DNA of 13,491 nucleotides from an uncultured Collinsella sp. (GTDB lineage: Bacteria > Actinomycetota > Coriobacteriia > Coriobacteriales > Coriobacteriaceae), in assembly GCA_900544225.1 (NCBI GenBank), contig UQUD01000052.1, positions 1-13,491 on the forward strand. The letters run 5' to 3'. The translations under genes and the position numbers were made by a program. Positions 1 through 6,593 of the stretch are shown here, piece by piece; positions within the stretch are counted from its first letter, which is position 1; the number at the start of each line of letters is the position of its first letter. The notes beneath the pieces are model-generated. The model had not been told where the DNA came from. It saw only the letters and a list, made by a program, of their open reading frames with translations, and ran no database searches.

Positions 1-625
1 CACCGCGATCGTCACGGCCGCCGCGAGGACCGCGGTCCTCGTCCAGGCCCATGGCGACGAGCGGAGCGATAACCTTATCGAGAGCAGCCATCAGCTCGGT
101 GGCCTCCTCGTAAGAAAGCTCGGGCAGGAGCTTCTCCTTCTTGTTGGCAAGCTCGACCAGGCCCTCAGCGGCATCCTCGGCAGCGAAGACGACGATCTTG
201 CGCATATCGCCCTCGGCGTCGTCGATGCGGCCGACCAGATCGGCAGCCTCGGCCATCAGGCCATCGAGCTCACGGAGGCGCATGCCCAGCAGGTCGGACA
301 TTTCCTTCTGCTCCATCTTGGGCTTGAGGTCAAGAAGCTTGATGGCGCGCTCGATGTTCGCCATGCGCTCGGCCTTGGCCTCCTCCTCCTTGGAAATAGC
401 AAAGCGACGGCTACGCAGCAGGCGGGCGGCCTTCTGCATCTTATCCATCAGCTCTTCGTCATCGTAATCAGCGGCGGCCTCGACAACCTCGGCCTCCTCC
501 TCGGCGGAAACCTCGTCAGCAGCCTCAACCTCAGCAGCTTCGGTCTCCACGGTCTCGACTGCCTCGACCTCGGCAGCCATGGTCTCGTTCTCGGTCTCGT
601 TCATGATCTCTTCGTTCTCGGACAT
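1..625 (-). CDS. MarR-like winged-helix protein with acidic N-terminus and RGG-type tail (partial)
   Basis: The ATG at 625 follows AAGGAG, and 208 codons are open to the window edge, so the C-terminus is missing. Residues 1-58 are almost wholly Glu, Ala and Val, an acidic and probably disordered extension. Residues about 62-192 read like a MarR-type winged helix. A helix at 90-100 leads to an HTH-like stretch (MEQKEMSDLLGMRLRELDGL, 104-123), then a wing with acidic and Arg residues (RIDDAEGDMRKIVVF, 133-147) and long C-terminal helices with ELSYEEATELMAALDKV. From residue 193 the sequence turns into an Asp/Arg/Gly tail (GPRGGRDDRG) that runs off the window. MarR proteins are dimeric DNA-binding repressors, often next to efflux pumps, and a DHA2 efflux gene lies 152 bases upstream on the same strand. 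RGG tails usually mean nucleic-acid binding. The MarR assignment is by pattern only. An uncharacterised RNA-associated protein is the alternative. Confidence 0.6.
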   Translation of the reverse strand, partial: MSENEEIMNETENETMAAEVEAVETVETEAAEVEAADEVSAEEEAEVVEAAADYDDEELMDKMQKAARLLRSRRFAISKEEEAKAERMANIERAIKLLDLKPKMEQKEMSDLLGMRLRELDGLMAEAADLVGRIDDAEGDMRKIVVFAAEDAAEGLVELANKKEKLLPELSYEEATELMAALDKVIAPLVAMGLDEDRGPRGGRDDRG

Positions 626-639
626 GAGACTCCTTCTTG

Positions 640-673
640 GCCCTCTCGGGCATCATCGCCCCATTCGCGGGGC
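640..673 (-). promoter_or_regulatory. Two tandem GC hairpins in the leader of the MarR-like gene
   Basis: On the minus strand the 152-base gap between the efflux gene and the MarR-like gene ends with two short perfect hairpins. The first is GCCCC/GGGGC (658-662 with 669-673, 6-base loop), the second GCCC/GGGC (640-643 with 648-651, 4-base loop). They lie just before the AAGGAG at 628-633. Neither has a U-tract, so they do not look like a normal intrinsic terminator for the upstream efflux gene. They could be a leader structure or a weak transcript 3' end. No convincing promoter was seen in the gap. Confidence 0.35.
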
Positions 674-777
674 CCGTCGCGCACTCTTTGCGCTTTAAAC
701 ATTCATGCCTCTCGGCAAAACGTCCATTAGTTTATGGTGTCGCCATTCAATCTAGCTGCAGAATCTATGTGCACACA

Positions 778-2193
778 TTAATGCGACATGTGCGACTCGC
801 GACGAGCGTACACCAGCGACGTCGCGAACCCAACCACGGCAATTACAGCCGCCACACGCACGGCAGCTGCAAATCCAATCGCCTGGGCAACGTCCGTCGC
901 AGCGCCAGCGACACCGGCAGTCGCCGCAGAACTCGAGAGCAGGCCGATAAACAGCGACGGGCCAAACGATGCGGCAATCATGTTCCACGTGTTGAGCAAT
1001 GCCGTTCCGTGAGGATGCTCAGCGGCGGGCAGCGTCTCCAAGCCGGCCGTTTGCGAGGGGCTCAGCACCAAACCGACTCCGGCATACACCACAACGGTCA
1101 GCGCCACGACGACGCCGATGTTCATGCTTGCCGCCGTCATCGAGATGGCAGTCTGTCCCACGGCAATCAGGGCAAAGCCGACCGGCAGCAGCGGCCATGC
1201 GCCACGGGCGTCCATCACACGTCCGCCCACAATCGAGGTCACGGCGTTGCAGGCAATCGCCGGCAAAATGAGCAGGCCCGCAATAAGTGCGGTCATGCCG
1301 TATGCGCCCTCAAAATAGAGCGGCAACAAAACGCTCATCGAGAACGTCATCATCATCGACACCACCACAAGCAGGCACGCAGGCCAAAAGCGAACGCTCG
1401 CCATGGGACGCACGTTAAGCACCGGATGTTCGAGCTTGAGCTGACGGGCGGCAAACAGGCCGAGCAGCACAATGGCGGCGAACAGCGCCACGATACCGGC
1501 AATCAGATTGGTCGAGAACTCGCCTACGGAATACACAAATGCCGTAATGCCGGCCGCGAGCAAAACAACCGACAGAATATCAAGCGTGGTGTTCGAACGC
1601 TCTCCGACATTCTGAACAAGCTTAACGCCCGCCGCTGCGACCGCAATACCGCCCACCAGCGGCACTACGAACACCGCCCTCCAGCCAAACAACGTGCACA
1701 TAAGACCGCTGATCACGGGTCCAAACGCCGGCCCCAGCGTAATGCAGGCACCACCCAGGCTCAGATACAGACCGAGCTTCTCACGCGGGGCACAAGACAG
1801 CACCACGTTCATCATGAGCGGAAACAAGATGCCCGATCCTGCAGCCTGCAAAATACGGCTTGGCAGCAAAACGCTAAACGACGGAGCGACCAGGCACAGG
1901 ACTTCGCCGGCGACCATGCATCCGCATGCGAAAAACAGCAGCTTGCGCGTCGAGAAACGACCGGACAGGAAGGCCATGATGGCCGTAAAGATCGACGTCA
2001 CGATCATGTAGCCCGAAACGAGCCACTGCGCCGTGGTGGCACTCACCGAAAAGGCCGCCATAATGTCGTGCAACGCCACGTTAATGATGTTCTCGTTAAA
2101 CGCGGCAACAAAGGCTGCGATATACATTACGGCGAGAAGCGCCGCAGTGGCCGATGGCGTTACTTGAACTTGTTGCTGAGATTTGCTCCCCAT
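778..2193 (-). CDS. DHA2-family (EmrB/QacA-like) MFS efflux permease
   Basis: This 471-residue integral membrane protein probably exports drugs or other amphipathic compounds by proton antiport. It has the length and hydrophobic pattern of the 14-TM DHA2 branch of the MFS. TM1 carries FNENIINVAL (32-41), in the place of the usual D-x-T-I-V-N-V-A-L. The loop after TM2 has a motif A-like AFLSGRFSTRK (74-84). RILQAAGSG (113-121) matches motif B. TM5 has the antiporter motif C in LGPAFGPVISG (153-163), followed by GWRAVFVV. The start is the ATG at 2193, which has GAGGAAGG upstream. The frame stays open further upstream, but that part has no ribosome site and runs antisense to the deformylase-like gene. 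The gene is divergent from that gene and upstream of the MarR-like gene. The substrate cannot be read from sequence. Confidence 0.9.
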   Translation of the reverse strand: MGSKSQQQVQVTPSATAALLAVMYIAAFVAAFNENIINVALHDIMAAFSVSATTAQWLVSGYMIVTSIFTAIMAFLSGRFSTRKLLFFACGCMVAGEVLCLVAPSFSVLLPSRILQAAGSGILFPLMMNVVLSCAPREKLGLYLSLGGACITLGPAFGPVISGLMCTLFGWRAVFVVPLVGGIAVAAAGVKLVQNVGERSNTTLDILSVVLLAAGITAFVYSVGEFSTNLIAGIVALFAAIVLLGLFAARQLKLEHPVLNVRPMASVRFWPACLLVVVSMMMTFSMSVLLPLYFEGAYGMTALIAGLLILPAIACNAVTSIVGGRVMDARGAWPLLPVGFALIAVGQTAISMTAASMNIGVVVALTVVVYAGVGLVLSPSQTAGLETLPAAEHPHGTALLNTWNMIAASFGPSLFIGLLSSSAATAGVAGAATDVAQAIGFAAAVRVAAVIAVVGFATSLVYARRESHMSH

Positions 2194-2240
2194 GCATTTC
2201 CTTCCTCTTGGAACGACAGTCGCATCGCCCCAGAGGAACA

Positions 2241-2299
2241 GTCCAGGGCGAAAAATGAGCCCTAGACTTACGCCAGACGCCGTACACGACGAGTCTGGC
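2241..2299 (-). promoter_or_regulatory. Two hairpins in the 5' leader of the MFS gene
   Basis: In minus-strand RNA, GCCAGAC/GUCUGGC (2293-2299 with 2272-2278) encloses 14 bases. It is followed by GUCUAGGGC/GCCCUGGAC (2259-2267 with 2241-2249) around a 9-base U-rich loop. The second stem is continuous only on the minus strand, where its one irregular position becomes a U.G pair, which supports a role in the MFS transcript. The 7-bp pair could equally be a repressor operator in DNA. With the candidate -10 at 2321-2326, both hairpins would fall in a leader of about 120 bases. Function unknown. Confidence 0.4.
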
Positions 2300-2320
2300 A
2301 ACATGGTCCAACATCGAAAG

Positions 2321-2360
2321 ATTGTAACGCGGACGCACAGCTTTCCTTCCGCGCTATTAT
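2321..2360. promoter_or_regulatory. Divergent candidate -10 boxes for the MFS and deformylase-like genes
   Basis: The gap between the two divergent genes has TACAAT on the minus strand (2321-2326), facing the MFS gene, and TATTAT on the plus strand (2355-2360), facing the deformylase-like gene. Each differs from TATAAT at one position. No convincing -35 hexamer sits 16-18 bases upstream of either, so the promoters are proposed from the -10 boxes and the orientation only. Confidence 0.35.
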
Positions 2361-2398
2361 TAAAAGTCCACGAAAGCATAAGACATGAGGAGCCCGCC

Positions 2399-2809
2399 AT
2401 GATCAAGCCCATCATGAAATCCGAGTTCTTTTTGCGCCTTCCTTCCGAAGACGCGGGACCCGACGACGCCGCGACCGGGCAGGACCTCCTGGATACGCTC
2501 AACGAACATGAGCACGAGTGCGTGGGCCTCGCCGCCAACATGATCGGCGTGCGCAAACGCATCATCTGCGTAAAGGACGGCACCAGGGCGCTCCTGATGT
2601 ACAACCCTCAAATACTCGAGCAGGTCAATGCCTATCAGACGAGCGAAGGGTGCCTCTCGCTGATCGGCGAGCGTCCCTGTACCCGCTATCGCCGCATTAA
2701 GGTTGAGTATTTGGACGAGAACTTTGTCCGCCGCATCAAAAACTTCTCGGGCTACACCGCCGAGATCATCCAGCACGAAATCGACCACTGCAACGGAATC
2801 GTTATTTAG
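2399..2809 (+). CDS. Short peptide-deformylase-like protein, motif-I Gln replaced by Met
   Basis: Peptide deformylases remove the formyl group from the N-terminal Met of new proteins, using a metal held by one Cys and two His. This 136-residue protein has the three motifs in order. They are CVGLAANMIG (41-50, normally GxGLAAxQ), EGCLS (83-87, metal ligand Cys85) and QHEIDH (125-130, ligands His126 and His130, general base Glu127). The motif-I glutamine, which stabilises the transition state, is Met48 here. The chain ends six residues after HEIDH, so it lacks the C-terminal helix of a standard enzyme of about 160-190 residues. The start is the ATG at 2399 with AGGAG six bases upstream. Full metal and base residues suggest catalysis is possible. 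From memory, short deformylases with NM in this place occur in other gut bacteria, so this may be a subfamily trait. It is probably not the housekeeping def. Confidence 0.85.
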   Translation: MIKPIMKSEFFLRLPSEDAGPDDAATGQDLLDTLNEHEHECVGLAANMIGVRKRIICVKDGTRALLMYNPQILEQVNAYQTSEGCLSLIGERPCTRYRRIKVEYLDENFVRRIKNFSGYTAEIIQHEIDHCNGIVI

Positions 2810-2823
2810 TTCCGCCGATTCAA

Positions 2824-2861
2824 GAAAGCTCCCCGCAGCCAAGCAACTGCAGGGAGCTTTC
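2824..2861. terminator. Bidirectional terminator between convergent genes
   Basis: A 15-bp stem (2824-2838 with 2847-2861) has an 8-base loop and identical outer arms GAAAGCTCCC/GGGAGCTTTC. The one irregular position is C.A in plus-strand RNA and U.G in minus-strand RNA, so the helix is continuous for the aminotransferase transcript. The U-tracts are short on both sides. It lies 14 bases after the deformylase-like stop and 22 bases beyond the aminotransferase stop. Confidence 0.75.
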
Positions 2862-2883
2862 GATTGTATGGGGCCTCTATCCC

Positions 2884-4404
2884 TTAGCTCTGGCGGTAAT
2901 GATCGAAGAAATCGGCGAGGTCTTCGAGCGACTCTTTGAGCACTTCCATGCGCGGCAGGTACACGATGCGGAAGTGATCGGGCTCGGCCCAGTTAAAGCC
3001 GCCGCCGCGCGTGATCAGAATCTTCTTCTCGTGCAGCAGGTCGAGGGCAAACTGCTCGTCATCGGTGATGTTGAACTTCTTAACATCCATCTTGGGGAAG
3101 ATATAGAATGCCGCGCGCGGCTTGACCACCGAGATGCCATCGATCTTGTTGAGTGCCTCATACACAAAGTTGCGCTGCTCGTAGACACGACCGCCGGGAC
3201 GGATGTAGTCATTGACCGACTGGTGTCCGCCGAGCGCCGTCTGAACGATCGACTGAGCCGGCACATTGGAGCACAGGCGCATGTTGGAGAGCATGTTGAT
3301 GCCCATGATGAAGTCGCTCATGCAGCGCTGGTTGCCCGAAAGCACCATCCAGCCAATACGATAGCCCGCAATCATGTGCGACTTGGAAAGGCCGCTAAAG
3401 GTAACGCAGGGCAGATCGGGAGCGAGCGAGGCAATCGAGACGTGCTCGTAGCCGTCCATGCACAGACGGTCGTAGATCTCATCGGCAAAGATCATCAGCT
3501 GATGCCTGCGCGCAACCTCGACGATGCCCTCGAGCACCTCGCGCGGGTAGACCGAGCCCGTGGGGTTGTTGGGGTTGATGATGACGAGGGCCTTGGTCGC
3601 GCTCGTGATCTTGGACTCCATATCCTCCAGGTCGGGATACCAATCCGCCTGCTCATCGCATAGATAGTGCACGGGATGACCGCCGGCGAGGGTTGCGCAC
3701 GCCGTCCAGAGCGGATAGTCGGGGCTGGGGATCAAAATCTCGTCGCCATTGTCGAGCAGAGCGTTCATCGAAAGCTGAATGAGTTCGGACACGCCGTTGC
3801 CCGTGTAGATATGCTCCATCTGAACATTGGGCAGGCCCTTGATCTGCGAATACTGCATGATCGCCTTGCGCGCAGAGAACAGGCCGCGCGAGTTGGAATA
3901 GCCTTCGCAGTCGGGCAGCTGCTGGCGCATGTCCTTGATAACCTCGTCGGGCGTGCGAAAACCGAAGGGCGCCGGGTTGCCGATATTGAGCTTGAGGATG
4001 CGTTCGCCCTCGTCCTCCATACGGGCAGCCTCGTCGACGACGGGACCGCGCACGTCATACAGGACGTTATCGAGCTTGGTGGATTTAGAAAAAGTACGCA
4101 TGGTGGTGCTCCTTGGAATTTGAGCTGAGGGACTAGGTTCGGATTTGGCAACGTTATGGGACGAGGACGTCTCGACTTGATCGGCGTCACTGGCGAGCAG
4201 CCAGGAAACATCGACCTCCAAAATACGGGCGAGCAGCTCTGCCACATCGCGCCGCGGGATCGTCTTGCCGCTCACATATTGGCTCATCTGACTCTTGCCG
4301 AGTTTTTTGCCGAGCATCTCCGATGCGCGGATTACATCCGACTGGCGAACGTCGCGATCGGACATGGTCTGTCGCAGGCGATCGCTAAACGTCTCTTGGG
4401 CCAT
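2884..4404 (-). CDS. XRE-type HTH domain fused to AlaA-type aminotransferase
   Basis: This 506-residue protein has two parts. Residues 5-70 form a lambda-repressor-type HTH (QSDVIRASEMLGKKLGKSQMSQYVSGKTIPRR region, 21-52). A Ser/Pro-rich linker follows (72-101). Residues 102-506 form a fold-type I PLP aminotransferase closely resembling E. coli AlaA: LNIGNPAPFGF (139-149), NPNNPTG (278-284), DEIYD (308-312), GLSKSHMIAGYRIGW with PLP lysine Lys341, and a C-terminal Arg479 likely to bind the carboxylate. AlaA converts pyruvate and glutamate to alanine and 2-oxoglutarate. HTH-aminotransferase fusions of this kind are known in Actinobacteria such as Bifidobacterium. The start is the ATG at 4404, five bases after AAGGAGG. 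A second ATG at 4101 has its own strong ribosome site. The four-copy repeat upstream suggests autoregulation, perhaps sensing substrate through the fused enzyme (inference). Confidence 0.93.
   Translation of the reverse strand: MAQETFSDRLRQTMSDRDVRQSDVIRASEMLGKKLGKSQMSQYVSGKTIPRRDVAELLARILEVDVSWLLASDADQVETSSSHNVAKSEPSPSAQIPRSTTMRTFSKSTKLDNVLYDVRGPVVDEAARMEDEGERILKLNIGNPAPFGFRTPDEVIKDMRQQLPDCEGYSNSRGLFSARKAIMQYSQIKGLPNVQMEHIYTGNGVSELIQLSMNALLDNGDEILIPSPDYPLWTACATLAGGHPVHYLCDEQADWYPDLEDMESKITSATKALVIINPNNPTGSVYPREVLEGIVEVARRHQLMIFADEIYDRLCMDGYEHVSIASLAPDLPCVTFSGLSKSHMIAGYRIGWMVLSGNQRCMSDFIMGINMLSNMRLCSNVPAQSIVQTALGGHQSVNDYIRPGGRVYEQRNFVYEALNKIDGISVVKPRAAFYIFPKMDVKKFNITDDEQFALDLLHEKKILITRGGGFNWAEPDHFRIVYLPRMEVLKESLEDLADFFDHYRQS
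4099..4114 (-). promoter_or_regulatory. Internal ribosome binding site and ATG inside the HTH-aminotransferase gene
   Basis: AAGGAG (4109-4114) lies seven bases before an in-frame ATG (4099-4101), at the exact junction between linker and aminotransferase domain. Starting here gives 405 residues, beginning MRTFSKSTKLDNVLYD, the normal start of AlaA-type enzymes. This could yield a separate enzyme alongside the fusion, or be a relic of two once-separate genes. Confidence 0.6.
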
Positions 4405-4425
4405 TAGAACCTCCTTGCTGGCAAA

Positions 4426-4507
4426 GTTCAATTTATAGAACACAAATTGAACCTGAGTTCAATTTAGGCAGCAGTATAGCGCGGCGCATTATCCGAAAGT
4501 TCAATTT
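4426..4507. promoter_or_regulatory. Four-copy GTTCAATTT operator array, likely for the HTH-aminotransferase
   Basis: The nonamer GTTCAATTT occurs at 4426-4434, 4457-4465 and 4499-4507, and inverted (AAATTGAAC) at 4444-4452. The copies at 4444 and 4457 form a perfect inverted repeat of 9-bp arms with a 4-base gap. The copies at 4426 and 4444 form a second with a 9-base gap. Candidate minus-strand -10 boxes TATAAA (4432-4437) and TATACT (4473-4478) overlap or lie between the copies, so a bound repressor would block transcription. The array begins 22 bases upstream of the HTH-aminotransferase start, and the array-facing LysR gene ends 60 bases away, so the HTH domain is the obvious candidate ligand. 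Confidence 0.75.
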
Positions 4508-4566
4508 CATAAGAAAATGTACCGAACCCCGAGAATTGTCCCAAAGTAGACAACAGGTACGCGCTT

Positions 4567-5424
4567 TTAGAGATATTCAAGGAAACGAGCCGCCGCAAGC
4601 GAAACGTCAGCGGTGCGGTATATGGCGTTGATCTGCCGATGAGGATGTCCCTCGAGAGGGCGCACGGTGACATCGAACTGGCAGCGGCGCAAGATGAGCG
4701 CCGGAAGAACGCTCACGCCCAGGCCGTCCTCGACCATGGCCATAATCGCATAGTCATCCCAGGTCGACAGTTTTGAGCGCACTGCCAGGCCCGCGCGGCG
4801 AAACAGCGGCGTTATTTCGTCGTCGCTACCGCGTTCCAGCAGAATAAACTGCTCGTTGGCCAAATCGGCAAGGGAAACGACCTCCGCGATGGCAAGCGAA
4901 GAGTTCGCTGGCACCACGGCCATCAGCTCGTCTTGCACCAACGGCCGCGACGCCATGCCGGCACCGTGCGGCTCGCGCGGAATAAAGCCCAAGTCGCAGC
5001 GGCCTTCCGCCACCCATTGCTCAATCTCGGAGTAATCACCCATCAGCAGCTCGTAATCGACGTCCGGGTGATCGGCGCGAAAGTGCGCAATCACCGGCGG
5101 CAGCACGTGGGTCGCCACGCTCGAAAACGTACCGATGCAGATTTTGCCGCGCATGAGCCCACGCATCTCATCCACCCGTCGCTGCAGGCGAGTGAATTCC
5201 TCACAGAGCGCCTCAACCGCCGGCATAACTTGCCGCCCGTCGGCAGAAAGCACTACGCCCTCGCGGCTTCTATCAAGCACTTTAAAGCCCCAGTCGGCCT
5301 CAAGATCGGCCACCATACGGCTCACGCCCGACTGCGAATAGCTCAGCCGCTCGGCGGCGCGCGTAAAACTGCCGGCGCGCACGGTCTCGAGCAGGACCTG
5401 CATCTTTTGAACATTCGTTTCCAC
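4567..5424 (-). CDS. LysR-family transcriptional regulator
   Basis: The 285 residues fit the LysR family. The N-terminal winged HTH is at about 5-64 (VRAGSFTRAAERLSYSQSGV, 15-34, then MVADLEADWGFKVLDR), and a linker helix at 65-92 leads to a periplasmic-binding-like effector domain (94-285) with the usual DLGF and GLGVSVLPALI segments. LysR proteins act as tetramers and usually control a divergent neighbour, here the EamA/DMT permease. The GTG at 5424 is preferred because GGAGGGG sits just upstream. The ATG at 5445 adds seven residues (MHMWRGA) that would encode this ribosome site. The inducer is unknown. The regulator and permease together suggest sensing and export of one metabolite. Confidence 0.92.
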   Translation of the reverse strand: METNVQKMQVLLETVRAGSFTRAAERLSYSQSGVSRMVADLEADWGFKVLDRSREGVVLSADGRQVMPAVEALCEEFTRLQRRVDEMRGLMRGKICIGTFSSVATHVLPPVIAHFRADHPDVDYELLMGDYSEIEQWVAEGRCDLGFIPREPHGAGMASRPLVQDELMAVVPANSSLAIAEVVSLADLANEQFILLERGSDDEITPLFRRAGLAVRSKLSTWDDYAIMAMVEDGLGVSVLPALILRRCQFDVTVRPLEGHPHRQINAIYRTADVSLAAARFLEYL

Positions 5425-5496
5425 GGCACCCCTCCACATATGCATGAGCTTTTGTCATGTTATCTATGAATTATATTCGCTTTTCTTCTATAGCCA

Positions 5497-5513
5497 GTTC
5501 ACCCATAGTGAAC
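5497..5513. promoter_or_regulatory. Candidate LysR-binding palindrome in the divergent intergenic region
   Basis: GTTCAC-CCATA-GTGAAC is a perfect 6-bp inverted repeat with a 5-base centre, and its inner part has the T-N11-A layout typical of LysR sites (T5499, A5511). It lies about 30 bases before the permease ATG and 72 bases before the LysR start. Being so close to the permease start, it may act at the activation site or block the promoter. No clear -35/-10 pair was recognised. Confidence 0.5.
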
Positions 5514-5542
5514 ATGCTCGGATATAGAGGGGATTTCAGCGC

Positions 5543-6454
5543 ATGAACAACGGACTGTTTGCGTACTTAGCAGCATTGCTATTGTTTGGCTCCAACGGCA
5601 TCATCGCCGCTGCCATTGCGCTGCCGAGCTCCGATATCGTGCTACTGCGCACGTTTTTGGGCGCACTCTCGCTTGTCACCATCCTCGCCGTCACCCAACG
5701 CCATAAGCTGCAGGCGCCATCCCGCCCCCGCGAAGCCGCAGCCCTCCTCCTCTCGGGAGCCGCGCTGGGCGCCAGCTGGATTTTTCTGTTCCGCGCCTAC
5801 CAGACGATTGGCGTCGGCGTATCCTCGCTGCTGTACTACTGCGGCCCCATCATCGTCATGGCGCTCTCCCCGCTCATCTTTGGCGAAAAGCTGACCGGCA
5901 GCAAAATCGCCGGCTTTATCGCCGTCGCCTGCGGTGCTTTTCTCATTGCGGCACAAGGTCTAGGCGGCAATATGCCCATTGCGGGTATCGCTTGCGGCAT
6001 CGCCTCGGCATTTTGCTATGCGCTGATGGTCATCGCCAGCAAGGGTGCGCCACACATCGAGGGCCTCGAAAACTCCACGCTCCAGGTGAGCGCCGCCTTT
6101 TTGACCGCGCTGGTCCTTACGCTCCTCACGCAGGGCGCCCCCTCATTCCTGTCCGCCGGCGTCGCCGCCAGCATTGATTGGCGTGCCGTCGCCATGCTCG
6201 GCATTGTCAACACCGGTATCGGTTGCCTACTCTACTTTAGTGCTGTCGCCAAGCTGCCCGTCCAGACCGTCGCGGTCGTCGGCTACCTTGAGCCGCTTTC
6301 GGCCGTCGTGTTCTCCGTCGCCCTTTTGGGCGAGACCGTGACGCCCATCCGCCTCATGGGCGCCGCGCTGATCATCGGCGGCGCGATCTTTTGCGAAGTC
6401 GCCGGCAAACGCGCAAACACCAAGGCTGGCATCGCCCAGACAGCACGTGCTTAA
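5543..6454 (+). CDS. EamA/DMT-superfamily permease
   Basis: This 303-residue, very hydrophobic protein has the ten-TM, two-EamA-repeat plan of the drug/metabolite transporter superfamily. The first repeat is at about 5-138 and the second at about 146-285. Typical segments are GASWIFLFRAYQTIGVGVSS in the first half and GCLLYFSAVAKLPVQTVAVV then YLEPLSAVVFSVALLGE in the second. Family members export amino acids, purines or other small metabolites across the cytoplasmic membrane. The start ATG has GAGGGG upstream at 5527-5532. The gene is divergent from the LysR gene, which likely controls it. The substrate cannot be inferred. Confidence 0.9.
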   Translation: MNNGLFAYLAALLLFGSNGIIAAAIALPSSDIVLLRTFLGALSLVTILAVTQRHKLQAPSRPREAAALLLSGAALGASWIFLFRAYQTIGVGVSSLLYYCGPIIVMALSPLIFGEKLTGSKIAGFIAVACGAFLIAAQGLGGNMPIAGIACGIASAFCYALMVIASKGAPHIEGLENSTLQVSAAFLTALVLTLLTQGAPSFLSAGVAASIDWRAVAMLGIVNTGIGCLLYFSAVAKLPVQTVAVVGYLEPLSAVVFSVALLGETVTPIRLMGAALIIGGAIFCEVAGKRANTKAGIAQTARA

Positions 6455-6488
6455 TAGCCCCTGCTCTGAAATACTACCTGCGTATATG

Positions 6489-6512
6489 AATAATCCCCAG
6501 ATGAGGATTATT
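6489..6512. other. Perfect 8-bp hairpin downstream of the permease
   Basis: AATAATCC (6489-6496) and GGATTATT (6505-6512) are perfect inverted copies around an 8-base centre, 34 bases after the permease stop and about 80 bases before the Kup start. The stem is AT-rich and no T-tract follows, so it is a poor terminator. It may be an operator or leader element for Kup. A TATAAA at 6551-6556 could be the Kup -10 box, but without a good -35. Confidence 0.35.
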
Positions 6513-6593
6513 GTCTAAAACACCCCGATGTGCCAAACTGCTCTTATATGTATAAAGATGGCATAAAGGTCTACTGCTCTTTGCAGAGGCCAG

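Noticed and set aside
637..2265. Long open frame of 542 codons on the plus strand
   Set aside because: It lies antisense to the MFS gene, its translation is rich in His, Arg and Gln with no domain, and it has no ribosome site. High GC and codon bias explain the open frame.
2194..2604. N-terminal extension of the MFS gene by up to 137 residues
   Set aside because: The frame is open but crosses the deformylase-like gene on the other strand and lacks a ribosome site. GAGGAAGG directly precedes the ATG at 2193.
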